Source of the DNA: Deltaproteobacteria bacterium | GTDB taxonomy: Bacteria; Desulfobacterota; Syntrophia; Syntrophales; JACQWR01 | Reading direction: 5' to 3' | Length of the DNA: 64,000 nucleotides | Assembly: GCA_016209105.1 (NCBI GenBank) | Contig: JACQWR010000004.1 | Location: 124,001 to 188,000, forward strand | In this document: in pieces, positions 10,632 through 19,097 of the stretch | Layout of the letters: the number at the start of each line of letters is the position of its first letter | Numbering within the stretch: the stretch's first letter is position 1 | Notes under the pieces: model-generated | The model's input: the letters and a program-made list of their open reading frames with translations, nothing else | Database searches by the model: none | What the model was told of the DNA's origin: nothing | Made by a program: the position numbers and the translations under genes

Positions 10632-11898
10632 AGTCGTAGTCACGGGAATGGGGGTGGTCGCGCCGAATGCTCATGGGCTTCAAAAGTATGAGGCAGCCCT
10701 GCGCGAGGGGCGATCAGGGATCAGATTTTTACCGGAGCTCGAGAAGCTGAGTTTCGGATGCCAGGTGGGGGGGATTCCAACTGATTTTAACGGCATTCGG
10801 GAACAGTATTTTGATCACGAAAAACTCATGTCCATCAATGACAATATAGGGTATGCCTCTGTTTCCGCGATCGATGCCTGGAGGGATGCCGGATTCGAGG
10901 TGCCCGATGCGGCCGACGACCGGGTTGACTGGGATACGGGGATCATTGTTGGTTCCGGTATCGGCGGCATGGATACGATCGCCACGACGGTTGTTCCCAT
11001 GGTTAACGATGGGAAGGTCCGTCGCATGGGAAGCAGGATCGTCGAGCAGGTCATGAACAGCGGTACCAGTGCCCGCGTTGCCGGCATCTTGGCAACGGGG
11101 AATCAGGTTACCTCCAATTCCTCCGCTTGCAGCACGGGGAACGAGGCTATTATAGAAGCCGCCTTCCGCATCCGGTCGGGGCTGGCCAAACGTATTCTGG
11201 CCGGGGGGAGCGAGGGCTCGTCGCCTTACATCTGGGCGGGTTTTGATGCCATGCGCGTTATTGCCCGCAAATACAATGACAATCCGGCGGCGGCTTCCCG
11301 TCCCATGAGCGCCTCGGCAAACGGTTTTGTGCCGGGAGCGGGAGGGGCCATTCTCGTCATCGAGGATTTGCAGACTGCCTTGGATCGTGGGGCGCGCATC
11401 TATGCGGAAATATTAGGCGGCTATGTGAATTGCGGCGGTCAGCGGCAAGGGGGGTCTATGACGGCCCCGAACCCGGAAGGGGTGAAACGCTGCATCAGAG
11501 GCGCCATCGCTCAGGCCGGCATTGATCCCGGAATGATTAATGCCATTAACGGTCATCTCACGGCCACCTTTGCCGATCCCTATGAGTTAAAGAACTGGTC
11601 GGAGGCGCTGGGACGGGGTCCGGAGGATTTCCCGTACATCAATTCCACCAAATCCATGGTTGGCCACTGTCTCGGTGCGGCGGGGGCTATAGAGTGCGTT
11701 GCCGTTGTTTTACAGCTTTACCGGGGATTCATTCACCCATCCATCAACTGCGAGGATCTCCATCCCGACATCGAGGCGTTTGCGGGCAAGATACCCCATA
11801 AGCTGATTGAGAGTCCCGATATTAACATCATTGCCAAGGCCGGATTCGGTTTCGGCGATGTGAATAGCTGTTTGATATTCAAAAAATGGGAATCCTAA
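10621..11898 (+). CDS. Beta-ketoacyl-ACP synthase (KAS I/II, FabF-like)
   Basis: Elongating condensing enzyme. The Cys-His-His triad is present: Cys in SSACSTGNEA (about 170), His in NGHLTATFADP and His in MVGHCLGAAGA. At 425 aa it fits FabF. The first-histidine context (GHLTAT rather than the usual HGTGT or HATST) departs from housekeeping FabF. It precedes the ACP gene by 26 bases. It probably elongates chains on that ACP. Confidence 0.88.
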   Translation: MTSRVVVTGMGVVAPNAHGLQKYEAALREGRSGIRFLPELEKLSFGCQVGGIPTDFNGIREQYFDHEKLMSINDNIGYASVSAIDAWRDAGFEVPDAADDRVDWDTGIIVGSGIGGMDTIATTVVPMVNDGKVRRMGSRIVEQVMNSGTSARVAGILATGNQVTSNSSACSTGNEAIIEAAFRIRSGLAKRILAGGSEGSSPYIWAGFDAMRVIARKYNDNPAAASRPMSASANGFVPGAGGAILVIEDLQTALDRGARIYAEILGGYVNCGGQRQGGSMTAPNPEGVKRCIRGAIAQAGIDPGMINAINGHLTATFADPYELKNWSEALGRGPEDFPYINSTKSMVGHCLGAAGAIECVAVVLQLYRGFIHPSINCEDLHPDIEAFAGKIPHKLIESPDINIIAKAGFGFGDVNSCLIFKKWES

Positions 11899-11924
11899 TA
11901 CATTAATTCGAAAAGGAGCAGGAC

Positions 11925-12173
11925 ATGGACGAGAAAAAAATTTATGACGAGTTTATGAACATTATTAAGATTTATGCGAAGGATGCGAGTCTCTTGGAAA
12001 AGGCAACGAAAGACACGCATATCCTGAACGACCTGAAGGTAAATTCGGCCCGCCTTGTTGATATCATTATAAAATGTGAGGATGTGTTTGGCATTGAGAT
12101 AGATGATGAGGACGCGGATAAGATCAGGACTATCGGAGATGCCGTAGGAGTCATAAAGGGGAAGCTTGGTTAG
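11925..12173 (+). CDS. Acyl carrier protein
   Basis: 82-residue acidic helical carrier protein. The likely phosphopantetheine attachment Ser is about residue 41 in LKVNSARLVD, where most ACPs have a DSL motif; the Asp is replaced by Asn and the Leu by Ala. The helix-III region DVFGIEIDDEDADKI is typical of ACP. AGGAG lies seven bases before the ATG. With an own ACP, ketosynthases, acyltransferase and phosphopantetheinyl transferase, the operon looks self-sufficient and separate from housekeeping fatty-acid synthesis. Confidence 0.85.
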   Translation: MDEKKIYDEFMNIIKIYAKDASLLEKATKDTHILNDLKVNSARLVDIIIKCEDVFGIEIDDEDADKIRTIGDAVGVIKGKLG

Positions 12174-12181
12174 GGGCATAC

Positions 12182-13006
12182 ATGGACAGTAAAGAAAAGA
12201 TTCTTTTGTCCTGTCAGTACATTCTGGGCCAGATCGCGATTTTTGTTCTGGCCCCGCTCGTTTATCTTACCGTACGACTGTTCGGCTACAGGGTAAGGAA
12301 TCTGAGAGCAATACGGAAAGAATGCGGTCGGCATTTTAAGGCTCATGACGGCCCGTGGATCGTGTGCGCGAATCACCTCACCAACATAGATTCGGTGATC
12401 TTGGCCTATGCCATCGCTCCGATGCAGCGCTACATGTTCAAGTTTAAACTTTTACCGTGGAATCTGCCGGAGCGCGCAAATTTCCAGCGCAACATTCTCT
12501 CCAGCATTATGTGCTACTTGGTGAAGTGCATTCCCGTGAGTCGCGGCGGTGACCGGGAAGAGATGAAGATGGTGCTGGAAAAATGCATCTACGTTCTGGA
12601 GCGCGGGCAGGTACTGCTCATTTTCCCTGAGGGAGGGCGTTCCCGCACCGGTCGGATCAATCCCGACAACGTATCGTACGGGGTGGGACGTTTTGTTCAG
12701 AATTTTGAAAACTGCAAGGTGATGTGCATCTACATGCGCGGAGACGGCCAGGACCACTACAGTACCATTCCTCGTCTGGGCGAGCGTTTTTCTGTTCACG
12801 TTGACGTGCTGAACCCGGAAAGAATAGCGTTAAACGGCTTGAGGGCCCAGCGGTACTACGCAGAAATGATCATCAAGCATCTGGCGCTCATGGAGGAAAC
12901 CTACTTTGCCTCTCGTCGGCAACGACATAGTGGACTTACTGCATCCCGATGCGAGGGGGATGAGCCGGAATATCCGCTTCATCAGACGCGTTTTCGTTCC
13001 GGATGA
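12182..13006 (+). CDS. PlsC-like 1-acylglycerol-phosphate acyltransferase
   Basis: Membrane-associated acyltransferase. One or two hydrophobic helices occupy residues 10-35. The catalytic HX4D motif is NHLTNID (about 65-70), followed by the FPEGGRSRTG acceptor-binding block. It probably transfers chains from the operon ACP to a glycerol- or glycan-phosphate acceptor. Its last 34 codons are read in a different frame over the start of the phosphopantetheinyl transferase gene. That tail (rich in Arg, Ser and Gln) does not look like a family C-terminus, so the stop may have been lost by an old frameshift. Confidence 0.85.
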   Translation: MDSKEKILLSCQYILGQIAIFVLAPLVYLTVRLFGYRVRNLRAIRKECGRHFKAHDGPWIVCANHLTNIDSVILAYAIAPMQRYMFKFKLLPWNLPERANFQRNILSSIMCYLVKCIPVSRGGDREEMKMVLEKCIYVLERGQVLLIFPEGGRSRTGRINPDNVSYGVGRFVQNFENCKVMCIYMRGDGQDHYSTIPRLGERFSVHVDVLNPERIALNGLRAQRYYAEMIIKHLALMEETYFASRRQRHSGLTASRCEGDEPEYPLHQTRFRSG

Positions 13007-13595
13007 GCAGGAGCGGATAATCCGTGCCCGCTGTCCCGATTCCTTGTTGTGGAGCATGTGGGCCGCCAAGGAGGCGGCATATAAAATTACCAGCAAAATC
13101 CACCCCGGCGTTTCATCTGCTCCAAATCTTTACAGGGTCAGTTATGACGGCGAAACGGAAGAGACGATGACCGGTCAGGACGGGTATGCTTTCGGCAGTG
13201 TCGGTACTCCTTGCGGCACCGTCGTCATAAAATCACTGGTAAACCGTGACTATGTCCACTGCATCGGTGTTGACGGCACCCCCGCGGACATACAGGCGGT
13301 TGTCTGGGATGTTGACCAGATCATAAGGGACGGGAAACCCGCTGCGGACAACGAATCCTTTTTCATACGCGAAAAAGCGGGAAAACGTCTCTCGGCATAC
13401 CTGAATGCCGATCCCGCGGAAATTGACATACGGCGCCGGAGAAGGGGGGCTTCCGGGTTGGGGCCGCCCCGTGTGTTTTGCAGGGGAAGGCGCGCGGAAA
13501 TTGATATTAGCTTAAGTCATGACGGCAGATTTGCCGCCTATGCGTTCGCGCGCAGCGATTTGACCGGGGGCGCGCCTGCATGTCCCGCCTTGTAG
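12906..13595 (+). CDS. 4'-phosphopantetheinyl transferase
   Basis: Activates carrier proteins by attaching phosphopantetheine. The start motif GNDIVDL holds the metal-binding Asp, and WAAKEAAYKI is the conserved WxxKEAxxK block. The start is a TTG at 12906, fixed by the family N-terminus; it lies 101 bases inside the PlsC-like gene. The downstream part (about 130-229) is variable. A GC-rich hairpin (TCCCGCC/GGCGGGGA, 13583-13601) straddles the stop. As last gene of the lipid operon it presumably charges the ACP at 11925. Confidence 0.85.
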   Translation: MPLVGNDIVDLLHPDARGMSRNIRFIRRVFVPDEQERIIRARCPDSLLWSMWAAKEAAYKITSKIHPGVSSAPNLYRVSYDGETEETMTGQDGYAFGSVGTPCGTVVIKSLVNRDYVHCIGVDGTPADIQAVVWDVDQIIRDGKPAADNESFFIREKAGKRLSAYLNADPAEIDIRRRRRGASGLGPPRVFCRGRRAEIDISLSHDGRFAAYAFARSDLTGGAPACPAL

Positions 13596-13609
13596 GCGGG
13601 GAGTTTAAC

Positions 13610-13638
13610 TTGACATCCACGATTGCACTACCTTATAG
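13610..13638 (+). promoter_or_regulatory. Sigma-70-type promoter for the carboxyltransferase gene
   Basis: TTGACA at 13610 is a perfect -35 box, followed by 17 bp and TTATAG (13633-13638) as -10 box. It lies right after the lipid operon hairpin and about 100 bases before the preferred GTG start of the next gene. Confidence 0.6.
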
Positions 13639-13740
13639 AGCGCGCCCCTTCAGGGGATGAATTATTTTAAAGAAGCGCCCGGCGGCTATTCTTCGCCGGG
13701 TGCGGAGAGGTTGGGATTGAACGACGTGAGGAGTGATACG

Positions 13741-15144
13741 GTGAAAAACCCTTTGAAAATTCAGGATAATACTTTGCGTGATGGACATCAGTCTCTCTTT
13801 GCCACGAGGATGCGGACGGAGGATATGCTCCCCATTGCCGAGAAAATGGACGAGGTCGGTTTCTGGGCTGTGGAAGTTTGGGGTGGAGCGACCTTTGATA
13901 CGATGCATCGTTTTCTCGATGAGGACCCCTGGGAACGGCCGAAGACGCTGAAACGCTATATTAAAAAAACTCCCTTCTCCATGCTGCTCAGGGGACAGAA
14001 CCTCGTAGGCTACCGAAACTATCCCGATGACGTGGCCAAGGCGTTCGTGGACAAGGCCTGCGAAGTCGGCATTGATGTCTTCAGGATATTCGATGCCTTG
14101 AATGATCTGAGGAATTTCCAGCCCTGCATGGAGAGGATCAAGGCCAACGGGAAGCACGTTGAGGCCTCCGTGTGCTATTCTCTGACGGAGCGGCGTCTCG
14201 GCGGGGATGTGTATAACCTGGCCTATTTCATATCCAAGTGCAAAGACCTTGAGGCGATGGGCGCTGATACCATCTGCGTCAAGGACATGGCGGGAATTTT
14301 ATCTCCCTATGATGCCTATCAACTAATCGCGGCCCTCAAGAAGGTTATCAAGGTTCCCCTGCATCTGCACACGCACTCTACGAGCGGCATGGCCGCCATG
14401 ACCTATCTCAAGGCAATAGAGGCGGGAGTGGATATCGTGGATACCTGCCTGGCCCCCTTTGCCCTAAGGACCTCCATGCCAGCCGTGGAGCCGCTGGTGG
14501 TAACCCTGCAGGGTACTGCGCGGGACACGGGTTTGGACCTGTACAAGCTCCTGCAAATGGGTAATCACCTTGAAGAGATTGCCCCCAAGTACAGCGGTTT
14601 CCTGGCCACCAACACCCTGTCCGTGATTGATACAGGGGTGCTGGCGCATCAAATACCGGGAGGCATGATCTCCAATCTTGTCAGTCAACTCAAGGAAATG
14701 AACGCCCTCGACCGTCTTCCCGATGTCTATGAAGAAATACCCCGTACCCGCAGGGAATCGGGGACTCCGCCTTTAGTCACGCCCACCTCGCAAATTGTGG
14801 GAGTGCAGGCGGTCATGAATGTCCTGTACGGAAGATATAAAATGGTCACCAATCAGTTCAAGGACCTGATGTATGGACTCTATGGGAAAACCCCTATGCC
14901 GATAGATCCGGAGGTACGGAAAAAAATACTGAAAACATCCAAGAAAGGGCAAACACCCGTTACAGGGAGACCCGCAGACTATCTCAAGCCGGAAATGGCT
15001 GAAGCGAAAGAAAAGCTGGGCGGACTGGCGAAAAATGAGGAAGACGTACTCACCTATGCCCTCTATCCGACAACGGGCGAGCAGTTCCTGCGGCGCAAAT
15101 ACGGATTGGAGGGAAAACCGGGAGATTCTCCGAAAGGCAATTAG
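13741..15144 (+). CDS. Carboxyltransferase subunit (OadA/PycB/5S type)
   Basis: HMGL-like TIM-barrel carboxyltransferase that moves a carboxyl group between carboxybiotin and pyruvate/oxaloacetate. The start of the barrel is QDNTLRDGHQSLFATRM, and the PYC/OADA conserved domain follows. The protein ends at the lysine-rich tail without a biotinyl (AMKM) domain, so a separate biotin carrier must exist elsewhere. I moved the start from ATG 13657 to GTG 13741, which has a well-placed GAGGAG site and removes 28 residues not seen in the family. Pyruvate carboxylase subunit B, oxaloacetate decarboxylase alpha and transcarboxylase 5S cannot be told apart here. Confidence 0.87.
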   Translation: MKNPLKIQDNTLRDGHQSLFATRMRTEDMLPIAEKMDEVGFWAVEVWGGATFDTMHRFLDEDPWERPKTLKRYIKKTPFSMLLRGQNLVGYRNYPDDVAKAFVDKACEVGIDVFRIFDALNDLRNFQPCMERIKANGKHVEASVCYSLTERRLGGDVYNLAYFISKCKDLEAMGADTICVKDMAGILSPYDAYQLIAALKKVIKVPLHLHTHSTSGMAAMTYLKAIEAGVDIVDTCLAPFALRTSMPAVEPLVVTLQGTARDTGLDLYKLLQMGNHLEEIAPKYSGFLATNTLSVIDTGVLAHQIPGGMISNLVSQLKEMNALDRLPDVYEEIPRTRRESGTPPLVTPTSQIVGVQAVMNVLYGRYKMVTNQFKDLMYGLYGKTPMPIDPEVRKKILKTSKKGQTPVTGRPADYLKPEMAEAKEKLGGLAKNEEDVLTYALYPTTGEQFLRRKYGLEGKPGDSPKGN

Positions 15145-15269
15145 CGGTTTGTTGCCAATCTTTCCCCGCAGAGTTGAGCTTGACGACTTCGCAAAAATTA
15201 ACGCTTTCCGCTTACGCGGCGGGACTTCCCGGTCGGAAAAGAATATATTCTCTTGGGCGGGAGCGGATA
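15145..15269. repeat. Intergenic gap with a dispersed-repeat motif
   Basis: The 125-bp convergent gap contains GACGACTTCGCAAAAATT near 15181. Closely related strings occur at about 31664 and, reverse-complemented, at 36236-36255. It looks like a degenerate end of a short intergenic repeat family. No gene is visible. Confidence 0.4.
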
Positions 15270-16295
15270 TCAGAAAATGTTCTGTTTCTCCCTCGGGTGC
15301 TCCTCGTATCCCTGTGTCGTGTAAAAGGATGCCTTGTCGAAGAAGATGATGATTCTCCTGTCAAGTTCAAGCGCCATGTAGATATCAATGGTTTTCTGCC
15401 ACATGCCCCTGGTAAGGGCGAACTCCCAGATGTGCTTCCTGGTGAGGCTCAGGGCGCTCAATACCTCGCTCAATTTGAATCCTTCCTTTCTCCGTTCTCT
15501 GCCCAGCTGCATATAAAAATCCCTGATGTCGTTGTCCGAATAATAGCCGCCGAGCCATTTATCGAACTGGGAAAGGATGCTGTGCACCCTTCGGTAAAGC
15601 CTGGCTTTATCAAACGAGTGATAGGTGGGCGTGGAACGGTTTGACGAGACGTCCTGGATCCACAGTCGGGCAATCTGTTCAGCGTTCTTTTCCACTGTGT
15701 CTGTGAGTCGGCTGGAAAGAAGATTCTTTTTCCCCGCATCTGATTGGTCCGGAGCCATGGCATGTCTGAAAGAATCAACGATCGCCCAGTATTCACTTTT
15801 GCTTTTCATATAGGCCTTAACAGCCTTATTGTTGGCGCTGAAAGCGAGGGATGGTAGGTTTTCAAGTGATGCGTATTTTACCTCCACGGAATCATCACCG
15901 GGTTTAAGAACGCCTCCCACTTGCTCCACCTCGAAGGTGAGAAAGATAAGATCGCCGTAATAGTAGTCCATGACCGAATCCACATGAACAAGGCCGATGA
16001 TATTGGCCTTCACGCCCGTTTCCTCTTCCAGTTCCCTGAGCAGCGCATCTTCTATGCTTTCCCCGGTTTCGGCAAAACCCGTCGGCAGGCACCACTCTCC
16101 CTTGTAGGGATCATTTCCCCTTTTCACGAGCAGGATGCTTCGTCCGTACGCGAGGATGGAGGAAACAACGGGGAGGGGGTTTTCATAGAAGAAGGTCGCA
16201 CAATAGGGACAGTAAGCGCGGGTAACGTCGTTTTCCGTTCTCGTTACCGTGCTGACCCCGCAATAGGGACAGAATGCTTTTTCTTTTTTTTTCAT
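15270..16295 (-). CDS. Zinc-ribbon NUDIX hydrolase with RsbRD-like C-terminal domain
   Basis: Three parts are visible. Residues 8-32 form a four-cysteine zinc ribbon (CPYCG...CPYC). Residues about 40-165 are a NUDIX fold with a perfect box (GFAETGESIEDALLRELEEETGV), as in NADH/ADP-ribose pyrophosphatases. Residues about 180-330 are helical (QIARLWIQDV, SQFDKWLGGYYSD, ALSLTRKHIWEF) and resemble the N-terminal sensory domain of RsbR/RsbRD proteins. The combination suggests a nucleotide-responsive regulator rather than a plain housekeeping hydrolase. It overlaps the downstream methyltransferase gene by four bases (same operon). The NUDIX call is certain; the tail assignment is by eye. Confidence 0.8.
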   Translation of the reverse strand: MKKKEKAFCPYCGVSTVTRTENDVTRAYCPYCATFFYENPLPVVSSILAYGRSILLVKRGNDPYKGEWCLPTGFAETGESIEDALLRELEEETGVKANIIGLVHVDSVMDYYYGDLIFLTFEVEQVGGVLKPGDDSVEVKYASLENLPSLAFSANNKAVKAYMKSKSEYWAIVDSFRHAMAPDQSDAGKKNLLSSRLTDTVEKNAEQIARLWIQDVSSNRSTPTYHSFDKARLYRRVHSILSQFDKWLGGYYSDNDIRDFYMQLGRERRKEGFKLSEVLSALSLTRKHIWEFALTRGMWQKTIDIYMALELDRRIIIFFDKASFYTTQGYEEHPREKQNIF

Positions 16296-17137
16296 GATGC
16301 CTTTCTCTCGAATTGGGGATCGGTGCAGATAAAGATGCCGTCGTCCTTCAACAGGACAAAGCGGTTCTGTGCGACAGCGATCCGCTGCAGTTGTCCGGCC
16401 AGCAGGGCCGTTACCGTTTGCACATCACACGGTGTTTCAGACAGGAAGAACAGAGTCTTAAAACGGAAATATTCCAGCAGTTCCCGTATATCATCGGGAC
16501 TGAAGATGAGGGAATTATGGTAGCCGATTGCCTGCACCCGGCTGAACCAGGGGGACAACAAGGCAGCGCCGTTCTCCGATGAAAATCCCGCGATGAGCTT
16601 TTCCACGGGAAGGGAGCGTTTATTACCCGCTCCGGCTTCAGGAAGAACCCTCTTCACCGCTTCGATCAGTTCCCGCATGTTGTCCCTGTTGTGGGTAATG
16701 GTAATGAAGATTCCCTTCTCCCGGGTGATTCGGGCAAGATACGGGATGATGCGGGGGAAAAAATAGAGGGCATAGCTGCACAGCACGAGATCAAAGGTTG
16801 CCGCTGCAAATTCCCCGATCAGGGAGGCGCGGGCAGGAAGGAAGCGTCCTTTGACACCGGCATGGCGGCATGCATCAAGAAAAGGCTCTTCATAGTCCCC
16901 GATCACATCCACGCCCGTCACGATCGCATCCGGATGGACTTTCCCCTTCAGCCCTTCGGTAAAAAACCCGAAGCCGCACCCCAGGTCGAGGATTTGACGG
17001 CAGGAACTTAAATCAAGCCCCGCCAAAGCCACCTCTCTAATGTCCTGCGTGTTTGTCGAATGATTTTTTATAATGGTTGCCGCTCTTCTGTGCCCGGTTA
17101 CGTCATCAAAAACCTTTACCATCCCTAAAGTAGCCAT
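16292..17137 (-). CDS. Class I SAM-dependent methyltransferase
   Basis: Rossmann-fold methyltransferase. Motif I is ILDLGCGFGFFTEGL, and a later acidic motif (VTGVDVIGDYEEPFL) fits SAM binding. The ORF-track start at 17368 adds about 77 residues without similarity to the family and crosses the pckG promoter. ATG 17137, which begins MATLGMVKVFDD, is preferred and sits behind a G-rich stretch. Substrate unknown. It is first in a two-gene operon with the NUDIX protein and divergent from pckG. Confidence 0.75.
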   Translation of the reverse strand: MATLGMVKVFDDVTGHRRAATIIKNHSTNTQDIREVALAGLDLSSCRQILDLGCGFGFFTEGLKGKVHPDAIVTGVDVIGDYEEPFLDACRHAGVKGRFLPARASLIGEFAAATFDLVLCSYALYFFPRIIPYLARITREKGIFITITHNRDNMRELIEAVKRVLPEAGAGNKRSLPVEKLIAGFSSENGAALLSPWFSRVQAIGYHNSLIFSPDDIRELLEYFRFKTLFFLSETPCDVQTVTALLAGQLQRIAVAQNRFVLLKDDGIFICTDPQFERKAS

Positions 17138-17168
17138 GCGCTGTGTCCCCCCCCCTTGAGGTTTTTTC

Positions 17169-17197
17169 TTGACACCCAGGCATCTTGTCTTTATGGT
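17169..17197 (+). promoter_or_regulatory. Sigma-70-type promoter of pckG
   Basis: TTGACA (17169-17174), a 17-bp spacer and TATGGT (17192-17197) lie about 70 bases before the pckG start, in the divergent gap with the methyltransferase gene. Confidence 0.55.
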
Positions 17198-17269
17198 TGC
17201 ACCGGTCAAATAATGTGAACGCAGTATAACATTATTCGCCGGATAATTAAACAGGATAGGGAGTAGATA

Positions 17270-19063
17270 ATGGCCGTACATGAAAAGTTGCGGGACTGGG
17301 TGGAAGAGATGGCGGCGATGTGCCGCCCGGACAAGGTTTGCTGGTGTGATGGATCGTTGGAAGAACATGACCGGCTCGCCGCAGAGGCAGTGGAAAAAAA
17401 TAACTTAAAAAAGCTGAATGAGAAAAAGAGACCGGGATGCTACTACGCAACATCAACGCCCGATGATGTTGCCCGTGTGGAAGACAGGACGTTCATCTGC
17501 TCGAAGCGCAGAGAAGACGCCGGTCCCACAAACAACTGGCGCGATCCTGAAGAGATGAAACGCATCTTGAAAGGCTTGTATGACGGCTGTATGCGGGGAA
17601 GGACCATGTACGTCATTCCCTTCAGCATGGGACCAATCGGCTCCGACAAATCACATATCGGCGTGGAGTTGACCGACTCCATTTATGTTGTGCTCAACAT
17701 GAGGATCATGACCAGGATCGGGGACCAGGTCAGAGAAGCCCTGGGCGCAGAGGGCGCGTTCATCCCCTGTCTCCATTCCGTGGGAAAGCCGCTCTCCCCG
17801 GATGAAAGAGACGTGCCTTGGCCTTCCAATCCGGAGCACAAGTACATCGTACACTTTCCCGAAGAGAAGATGATCTGGTCCTACGGCAGCGGCTATGGCG
17901 GCAACGCCCTTTTGGGCAAAAAATGCTTTGCCCTCCGCATTGCCTCGGTAATGGCGCGGGAGGCTGGCTGGCTGGCCGAACATATGCTCATTCTCGGCAT
18001 CACGCCGCCCCAGGGTGAAAAAAAATATGTCGCCGGCGCCTTTCCCAGCGCCTGCGGCAAGACGAACCTGGCCATGCTCATCCCCACGATTCCCGGGTGG
18101 AAGGTGGAATGTGTCGGGGACGATATCGCCTGGATGAAGTTCGGCAAAGACGGCAGGCTCTATGCCATCAACCCGGAGGCGGGATTCTTCGGCGTTGCAC
18201 CCGGCACCTCCCTGAAGACGAACTACAACGCCATGCTGACGGTCGCCAGAAATTCCATTTTTACCAACGTCGCCCTGACGCCGGACGGGGACGTCTGGTG
18301 GGAGGAGATGACGGAAGAAAAACCGGCACGGCTCACCAGCTGGCTCGGGGAAGATTGGACGCCGGCAAGCGGAAAGGCGGCGGCGCACCCGAATGCGCGC
18401 TTCACCGCGCCCGCGGCGCAGTGCCCCGCCATTGATCCGACATGGGAGGATCCCGCCGGTGTTCCCCTATCCGCCATCCTGTTCGGGGGAAGGCGTTCTT
18501 CGTTGGTACCGTTGGTTCACGAGGCCTTTAGCTGGAACCATGGGGTTCTTCTCGGCTCCATCATGGCGAGTGAAACAACGGCCGCCGTAATGGGCGCCCT
18601 GGGCAACCTGCGTCGTGACCCCTTTGCCATGCTTCCGTTTTGCGGCTATCACATGGGAGATTATTTCGCCCACTGGCTGAAGATAGGCGGCATGACAGCG
18701 CCGGAAAAACTGCCCAAGATATTTTACGTGAACTGGTTTCGGAAAACAACGGACGGAAAATGGCTCTGGCCCGGATACGGCGAGAACAGCCGGGTACTGA
18801 AATGGATTGTGGAGCGGAGCGGCGGAGGGGGCAAGGCGGACAAGACCCCCATCGGCTATGTACCGTCAGCCGGCGCCCTTGATCTTTCCGGCATGACGAT
18901 TTCCCCGGAGACGTTGCGAGAGGTCCTGCGCGTCGATCCCGGAGAATGGAGGGATGAACTTCCTTCCATCAAGAAACACCTCGAAACCTTTGGCGACAGA
19001 TTGCCCGGTGAATTGCTTGCGGAGTACAAAGCGCTGGAGGAAAGGCTTAACCGTTCCTCTTGA
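17270..19063 (+). CDS. pckG: Phosphoenolpyruvate carboxykinase (GTP)
   Basis: Interconverts oxaloacetate plus GTP and PEP plus CO2. The GTP-type signature is clear: the kinase P-loop with its hyper-reactive Cys ([15 protein letters not shown]), the metal-binding DDIAWMKF, and 597 aa, the usual length for the GTP class. GGGAG precedes the ATG at the right distance. Together with the carboxyltransferase subunit upstream it connects pyruvate, oxaloacetate and PEP. Confidence 0.95.
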   Translation: MAVHEKLRDWVEEMAAMCRPDKVCWCDGSLEEHDRLAAEAVEKNNLKKLNEKKRPGCYYATSTPDDVARVEDRTFICSKRREDAGPTNNWRDPEEMKRILKGLYDGCMRGRTMYVIPFSMGPIGSDKSHIGVELTDSIYVVLNMRIMTRIGDQVREALGAEGAFIPCLHSVGKPLSPDERDVPWPSNPEHKYIVHFPEEKMIWSYGSGYGGNALLGKKCFALRIASVMAREAGWLAEHMLILGITPPQGEKKYVAGAFPSACGKTNLAMLIPTIPGWKVECVGDDIAWMKFGKDGRLYAINPEAGFFGVAPGTSLKTNYNAMLTVARNSIFTNVALTPDGDVWWEEMTEEKPARLTSWLGEDWTPASGKAAAHPNARFTAPAAQCPAIDPTWEDPAGVPLSAILFGGRRSSLVPLVHEAFSWNHGVLLGSIMASETTAAVMGALGNLRRDPFAMLPFCGYHMGDYFAHWLKIGGMTAPEKLPKIFYVNWFRKTTDGKWLWPGYGENSRVLKWIVERSGGGGKADKTPIGYVPSAGALDLSGMTISPETLREVLRVDPGEWRDELPSIKKHLETFGDRLPGELLAEYKALEERLNRSS

Positions 19064-19097
19064 GCGGGGCGTCTTCCGGCACGAAGGGAAGCAGGTC

